Assembly (NCBI GenBank): GCA_031394045.1
Contig: JANMWN010000358.1
Coordinates: 1 to 17,817, forward strand
Reading direction: 5' to 3'
DNA length: 17,817 nt
From: JANYIP01 sp031394045
Lineage (GTDB): Bacteria > Actinomycetota > Actinomycetes > Prado026
Position numbers and translations under genes: made by a program. Under the pieces are notes generated by a model. That model worked only from the letters and a program-made list of their open reading frames with translations. It ran no database searches and was not told the origin of the DNA. Each line of letters opens with the position of its first letter. The stretch's first letter is position 1. Below are positions 14,015 through 17,817 of this stretch, piece after piece.

Positions 14015-15451
14015 CTACCCGACGGTCAGCTGGGCGGCACACGCATCCACCGTTGTCGGGTCTGCGACGGACGCGGCCGTGACCAGCCACGTCGCCGACG
14101 TCCCGGGTGCGGTTCCCGCCGTTACGGTCACCTGGAGGCGCAGGGCCTTGAGGGCAGCCGGCGCGAGGGCTGCCGTCCGATAGGTCCCGGCGACGACAGC
14201 AGCTGTGATGTCGGTGCTCCCCGACGTACCCGAGAGGTAGTGCACCGTGAAGCCGGCAGTGGACCCGGGCGCGCTGACCTGAAGGGCGTCAGAGATCGTG
14301 GCGTCGTTCTGCAGCGAGAAGACGAACGTGGTCGTCGTCGCCGCCGGGCTGGTCGTGGCCCGGGTCTGGCTGGCCCCTGAGCGGTTGTAGACGCCGTTGC
14401 CCAGGAGCTTTGACTCGGACAGCAGGCGTACGCGGCAGTCCGGCCGGCCGCTGGGCGGGACGACACCGGAGAGCGAGAGGACCTGCTGGACGTCGGTCGC
14501 CCCGCCGCCGCCCATCCGGGTGCCGCCGTCCGCGACGTAGGCGCTGCCGTTGTACATGGCCGCCTGGATCCCGTGCCTCGGCGTCGGCATCGGGGTGAGC
14601 TCGCGCCAGGAGTTGGTTGTGGTGTCGTACGCCTCCGCCTGGTTGAAGGTGGTGCCGCTGCCCTCGCCCCCGATGACGACGACCTCGTTGCCGAAGACTG
14701 CGGTCGCGGCACCGGCCCGCAGCGTCGGGAGCGCGGCCAGCCCGGTGACCCAGGTGCCGGTGACGAAGTCGTACGCGTCGTTCTGCGGCTGCGGTCCCTG
14801 GCCGAACGTACGCCCGCCGATCACGTACATCCGGTCGCCGACGACCGCTGCGGAGACGTGGTCGCGGCGTTCGGGCAGGCTGGGCAGGGAGGTCCACGCG
14901 TTCGTAGCCGGGTCGTACACGTCGAAGAAGGCGACGCTCGCCCCGCTGTGGAACCCTCCGGCCAGATAGATCTTGCCCTGGTAGACGGCGATACCTGCGG
15001 CACCGCGGTCGCGGCCGTTGGGGAGTGGGGCCGCGGATGTCACTTGGTCGGTGCCCGGGTCGTAGACGTACACGTTGCCGAAGCTGGCCGTGCCCGGGTA
15101 CCCGTTCAGGCCGCCCACGTAGTAGATCTTGCCGTTCAGCGCCACCGCGCCGATGTGGTCCAGGGACTCGGGCAGCGGCGCCACGGTCGTCCAGGTGTGC
15201 GTCACCGGGTCGAAGGCCTGCTGCACCGGGGACTTACCGCCGGCCAGGTACAGCTTGATGCCCACCGTGACGTACGTGACCTCTTGCCGGTTGAGCCCGC
15301 TCGGCTGCTCGGTCGTCCAGGTGCCGGTCGCCGTGGCGGCGGCCGCGGCCGGACCCGCGGTGCCTCCGGCGGCCAGGGCAGCGAGCGGAGGACCGCTCGC
15401 GGCGAGGAGGCTCACGGCGACGACCAGCACGGTCACAGCCCGACGGCTCAT
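14015..15451 (-). CDS. Secreted six-bladed kelch-repeat protein with shared C-terminal domain
   Basis: 478 aa. A signal peptide (1 to about 28, ending ALA before AGG) and an Ala-rich spacer precede six kelch blades (about 45-330). Each blade ends in a GG strand: LYLAGG, IYYVGG, IYLAGG, MYVIGG, VVVIGG and YVADGG, usually after a PLPxxRxxxGA motif. The propeller is probably a closed six-blade binding scaffold of the galactose-oxidase or Nan-M type; I see no catalytic signature. From about residue 341 a distinct domain begins LLGNGVYNRSGASQTR and contains GFTVHYLSGTSGSTDIT and a closing WLVTAAS strand. It is homologous to the end of the upstream neighbour's product. The start at 15451 has GAAGGAGG 8 nt upstream that overlaps the previous gene's stop, so the two genes are co-translated. 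No LPXTG or membrane anchor is seen, so it is probably released or wall-associated. Confidence 0.9.
   Translation of the reverse strand: MSRRAVTVLVVAVSLLAASGPPLAALAAGGTAGPAAAAATATGTWTTEQPSGLNRQEVTYVTVGIKLYLAGGKSPVQQAFDPVTHTWTTVAPLPESLDHIGAVALNGKIYYVGGLNGYPGTASFGNVYVYDPGTDQVTSAAPLPNGRDRGAAGIAVYQGKIYLAGGFHSGASVAFFDVYDPATNAWTSLPSLPERRDHVSAAVVGDRMYVIGGRTFGQGPQPQNDAYDFVTGTWVTGLAALPTLRAGAATAVFGNEVVVIGGEGSGTTFNQAEAYDTTTNSWRELTPMPTPRHGIQAAMYNGSAYVADGGTRMGGGGATDVQQVLSLSGVVPPSGRPDCRVRLLSESKLLGNGVYNRSGASQTRATTSPAATTTTFVFSLQNDATISDALQVSAPGSTAGFTVHYLSGTSGSTDITAAVVAGTYRTAALAPAALKALRLQVTVTAGTAPGTSATWLVTAASVADPTTVDACAAQLTVG
14018..14431 (-). other. Shared C-terminal domain, copy 1 (kelch protein)
   Basis: About 138 residues encoding LLGNGVYN, GASQTR, GFTVHYL, GSTDITAAVVAGTYRT and WLVTAAS. 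These align in order with LGNNIYN, GAGQTR, GFTVKYL, GTTDITAAVLAGTYKT and WLLTATS of copy 2. The pattern suggests a beta-sandwich (Ig-like) fold. I know of no established function for the module. Confidence 0.8.
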
Positions 15452-15459
15452 CGATGCGC

Positions 15460-15467
15460 CCTCCTTC
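15460..15467 (-). promoter_or_regulatory. Ribosome binding site of the kelch gene, overlapping the upstream stop
   Basis: GAAGGAGG on the minus strand (15467-15460) covers part of the TGA of the upstream gene (15468-15466) and lies 8 nt before the ATG at 15451. This indicates translational coupling. Confidence 0.75.
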
Positions 15468-17817
15468 AGGTCTTGAGCTGGCCGTCCACGGCGTCCCTTG
15501 CGTTGGCGTCGCGCTGGGAGGTCGCTGTGAGCAGCCAGTCCCTGGTGACGCCGGTGGCCGCGTTGGCCGCGATGGTCACCACCATCCGTACGACGACGCC
15601 CGCCCCTGGGTTGAGGCTGACCGTCTTGTAGGTGCCGGCGAGGACGGCCGCCGTGATGTCGGTGGTCCCGCTGGCCCCCTTCAGGTACTTGACCGTGAAC
15701 CCGGTGACCGAACCAGACCCCTTGATCGCGTACCTGTCGGCCGACGAGCTGTCGTTCCAGATCTTGATCACGAAGGTACGCGTCAGGCCGCGCGCCGTCG
15801 TGATGCTGCGAGTCTGGCCGGCGCCTGTGGTGTTGTAGATGTTGTTGCCCAGCGCCGTCGCGTCGCCGCTCCGCTTGATCGTCTCGTCCGGCTGGGACGT
15901 CGTGCCGCCGCCGATGACCACGGCCTCGAGGTTGTCCCACGTACCGGAGAGGACCTCGCCGGAGGGTGAGGTACCCAGCAGGCCGACCGCGACGGCAGCA
16001 TGCCCGTCGAGCCAGCTCGCGGGGACGGTCAGCGGTCCGCCGATCGCTTGCCGCGGGCCGGTGACACCGCCATTGACGACCCGGAGCGCCGGCTGCACGG
16101 TGTGCGCGACCGGGTCCGCCTCGAGGTAGAGCTCGACCGCCCCGGTCGTCGGCATCACCAGGGGTGTGACCGCAGACGTCGTGATCACGCCGGCGATCTC
16201 ACGCACGACCTCGACCCCGCCGCCGCCGTCCCCGGTCAACGCGATCTTGACGTAGTCGCTCTGGGTCCCGGTCCCGAGCTGCAGCCCGATGTACTGGCCT
16301 GGCAGCGGGGCGGCCCCCGCGAACGGTGACACCACAGTGCTGTGCGCCATGAACGGCACGGTCCCTGGCATGACCCCGAACTGGAAGCCGTAGGCCTGGT
16401 CGTCCGTCGTGGAGTTGCCCGGTGTCAGCTGGTCGATCGTCAGGACGCCAGGTGCACCGCCAGCCGTGAGCTTGGTCGGGTCGTACAGGCTGGCGTAGTT
16501 GCTGGTGCCGTTCGTCATCAGCCCGGTGAAGCCCATGTCGAGCAGACCGCCGGAGGTGCTGTCGAACTGGAAGGACACCGGCAGCGACTTGGTCGTTCCG
16601 TTGGTCGCGTCGATGGCGTACGGGTCCGAGGTGTCCGGCAACGCGTCGTTGTCGTCGTTCGGGTCGTTGAGGTCGGAGATGTGGTCGCCGTCCCAGTCGT
16701 GTGGCCGGTCGCCCGCTGAGCAGGGGTCGGTGCCGTTGTCCAGCTCGTCGGCGTTGGTGAAGCCGTCGCCGTCCTCGTCGAGACCGTTGCGGGCCCCCAC
16801 GCACGTGGTTCCGCCGCCGCCGAAGTCGGACGGCTCGAAGACGTAGATGTTCTGGTCACCGACGTCGACGACCCAGATGGTTCCGGGGAACGCCGCGGTG
16901 TCACTCATGGCCACGATGTCGAGCGGGTGCACGCCCACGGAGGAGAACAGGTTGGTCTTGCCCAGGTTGACCTTGCCGGTGCTGTCGAGCTGGATCCGCT
17001 CGACGTAGTTGTCGTACGCGGCCAGCAGCAGGTCGCCCTTCATCGCGCCGCCGAAGTTGGACGCGGTGTACTCGGCGATGCCGTTGGAGGAGCTGGGGTC
17101 GGTCGAGAGCACCGGGTGCTCCGTGCTGCCGGGAAGCTGGAAGTCGCACTGCTGCGGGTCGGCGGCCAGGATGGGCGACTGACCGTTGAAGGTGTTGGCC
17201 TTGTTGCCCCGGGTCGGGTCCGGGTGCCCGCCGTAGTAGCCCTGGGTCACGACGTGCAGGCTGTCGAAGTCGGTGACACCCGGCTCGTTGATCCCGTTGG
17301 TGCAGTTGCCCTGCGGACCTTCGTTGACCGGGACGTCGCCCTGTCCGGCGTTGCTCCCGTTGTCGTCGCTGTACATCACGCCCTTGCTGGAGATCAGGAT
17401 GTCGTACGGGTTGCGGAACCCCGGTGCGTACACCTGGACCGGCCCGCCGGAGACGATCACAGCCTGGTTGTTCCCGTTGTCCCCTCCGAACGGGTCGTTG
17501 GAGTCGACGACTCCTGGGCGGTTCGGGTCGTCCAGGGTCGGCAGGTCGTACGTCGTGGTGCCGATCGCGGTGAGGTTGATCGACAGGATGGCCGCCGAGA
17601 GTGCGGTCTCTGGCATGTCCGCGAACACGTGCGAGGGCGCGCCCATGTTGTTGTTGCCGCCGACCGCGAGGTACAGAACCGTGCCGGCTGCGTTGAGCGC
17701 GACGCCGTTGGTGGCGTGGTTCTCCTCGGAGCGGGGGAGGCCCCGGACGATGTCGAACTTGGTCCACGCCGTGCCAGTCCAGGTCAGCTTGGAGACCATG
17801 CCGGAGTTCGTGTCGAG
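15466..17817 (-). CDS. Large secreted glucose/sorbosone-dehydrogenase-like propeller protein (5' end cut by window)
   Basis: 783 residues visible; the frame stays open to the window edge, so the N-terminus (presumably with a signal peptide) is missing. Visible residues 1 to about 330 form a PQQ-type sugar-dehydrogenase-like propeller. The NHATNG...LYLAVGG segment (His34) matches the catalytic-His region of that family and APGFRNPYDI matches its GxRNP motif. Next comes an Asp-rich calcium-binding, thrombospondin-type-3-like stretch (DEDGDGFTNADE, then DWDGDHISDLND, about 345-400), a jelly-roll or lectin-like region (about 410-635), and the shared C-terminal domain (about 645-783). Enzymatic activity is unproven. 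Its stop overlaps the kelch gene's ribosome site, so the two are one operon. Confidence 0.88.
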   Translation of the reverse strand, partial: LDTNSGMVSKLTWTGTAWTKFDIVRGLPRSEENHATNGVALNAAGTVLYLAVGGNNNMGAPSHVFADMPETALSAAILSINLTAIGTTTYDLPTLDDPNRPGVVDSNDPFGGDNGNNQAVIVSGGPVQVYAPGFRNPYDILISSKGVMYSDDNGSNAGQGDVPVNEGPQGNCTNGINEPGVTDFDSLHVVTQGYYGGHPDPTRGNKANTFNGQSPILAADPQQCDFQLPGSTEHPVLSTDPSSSNGIAEYTASNFGGAMKGDLLLAAYDNYVERIQLDSTGKVNLGKTNLFSSVGVHPLDIVAMSDTAAFPGTIWVVDVGDQNIYVFEPSDFGGGGTTCVGARNGLDEDGDGFTNADELDNGTDPCSAGDRPHDWDGDHISDLNDPNDDNDALPDTSDPYAIDATNGTTKSLPVSFQFDSTSGGLLDMGFTGLMTNGTSNYASLYDPTKLTAGGAPGVLTIDQLTPGNSTTDDQAYGFQFGVMPGTVPFMAHSTVVSPFAGAAPLPGQYIGLQLGTGTQSDYVKIALTGDGGGGVEVVREIAGVITTSAVTPLVMPTTGAVELYLEADPVAHTVQPALRVVNGGVTGPRQAIGGPLTVPASWLDGHAAVAVGLLGTSPSGEVLSGTWDNLEAVVIGGGTTSQPDETIKRSGDATALGNNIYNTTGAGQTRSITTARGLTRTFVIKIWNDSSSADRYAIKGSGSVTGFTVKYLKGASGTTDITAAVLAGTYKTVSLNPGAGVVVRMVVTIAANAATGVTRDWLLTATSQRDANARDAVDGQLKT
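15469..15882 (-). other. Shared C-terminal domain, copy 2 (dehydrogenase-like protein)
   Basis: Contains LGNNIYN, GAGQTR, GFTVKYL, GTTDITAAVLAGTYKT and WLLTATS in the same order as copy 1 (14018-14431). DNA identity between the copies is clearly lower than protein similarity, so this is an old duplication or shared module rather than a recent copy. Confidence 0.8.

Noticed and set aside
1..17817. Insertion sequence, CRISPR array, toxin-antitoxin pair, phage gene or replication origin
   Set aside because: I looked for transposase motifs, regular spaced repeats, short paired ORFs and iterons and found none; the only tandem repeat is the 27-bp ADK-coding stretch.

Overview
The window comes from a high-GC (about 70% by eye) Gram-positive actinobacterium. 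GTG starts, leaderless-looking promoters, a tRNA-His next to oligoribonuclease (orn), Tat and lipoprotein signals and many secreted or membrane proteins all fit. A member of the Nocardioides/Propionibacteriales group is my best guess, but the sequence alone does not prove genus.

Layout. (1) 8-2796, minus strand: a tight three-gene envelope operon encoding a polytopic GT-C-like membrane protein, a PAP2 lipid phosphatase and a NodB-type polysaccharide deacetylase lipoprotein. (2) 2887-3591, plus strand: OmpR-family response regulator A, divergent from the operon across a 90-bp double promoter. (3) 3588-8348, minus strand: a four-gene operon read from 8348 leftward, encoding a lipoprotein, two different MacB/LolD-type ATPases and a long two-FtsX-domain permease. 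All three junctions are ATGA overlaps. The permease and regulator A share one CTAG as their convergent stop codons. (4) 8495-9853, plus strand: sensor kinase B, divergent from the lipoprotein across a 146-bp region that holds a near-perfect palindrome. (5) 9837-11219, minus strand: response regulator B followed by a DedA-family membrane protein. (6) 11387-11767, plus strand: a small secreted acidic protein followed by two hairpins. (7) 11910-13196, plus strand: sensor kinase A. (8) 13224-13970, minus strand: tRNA-His(GTG) and orn. (9) 14015-17817, minus strand: two coupled genes for large secreted proteins, a six-bladed kelch protein and a sugar-dehydrogenase-like propeller protein cut by the window edge. 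They carry a homologous C-terminal domain of about 135 residues.

How the parts may work together. The centre (2.9-13.2 kb) is an envelope-signalling island: two regulators and two kinases, none beside a partner in a conventional operon, surrounding an ABC machine. By family resemblance regulator A matches kinase A and regulator B matches kinase B. The A pair would then bracket the ABC operon and the B pair, as if a module had been inserted between a regulator and its kinase. The ABC operon has two non-identical ATPases for one permease, and one of them has a degenerate signature motif, so an asymmetric machine is plausible. The flanking envelope-glycan genes and the secreted propeller proteins suggest a region devoted to the cell surface. 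No IS element, CRISPR array, phage gene or replication origin was seen.
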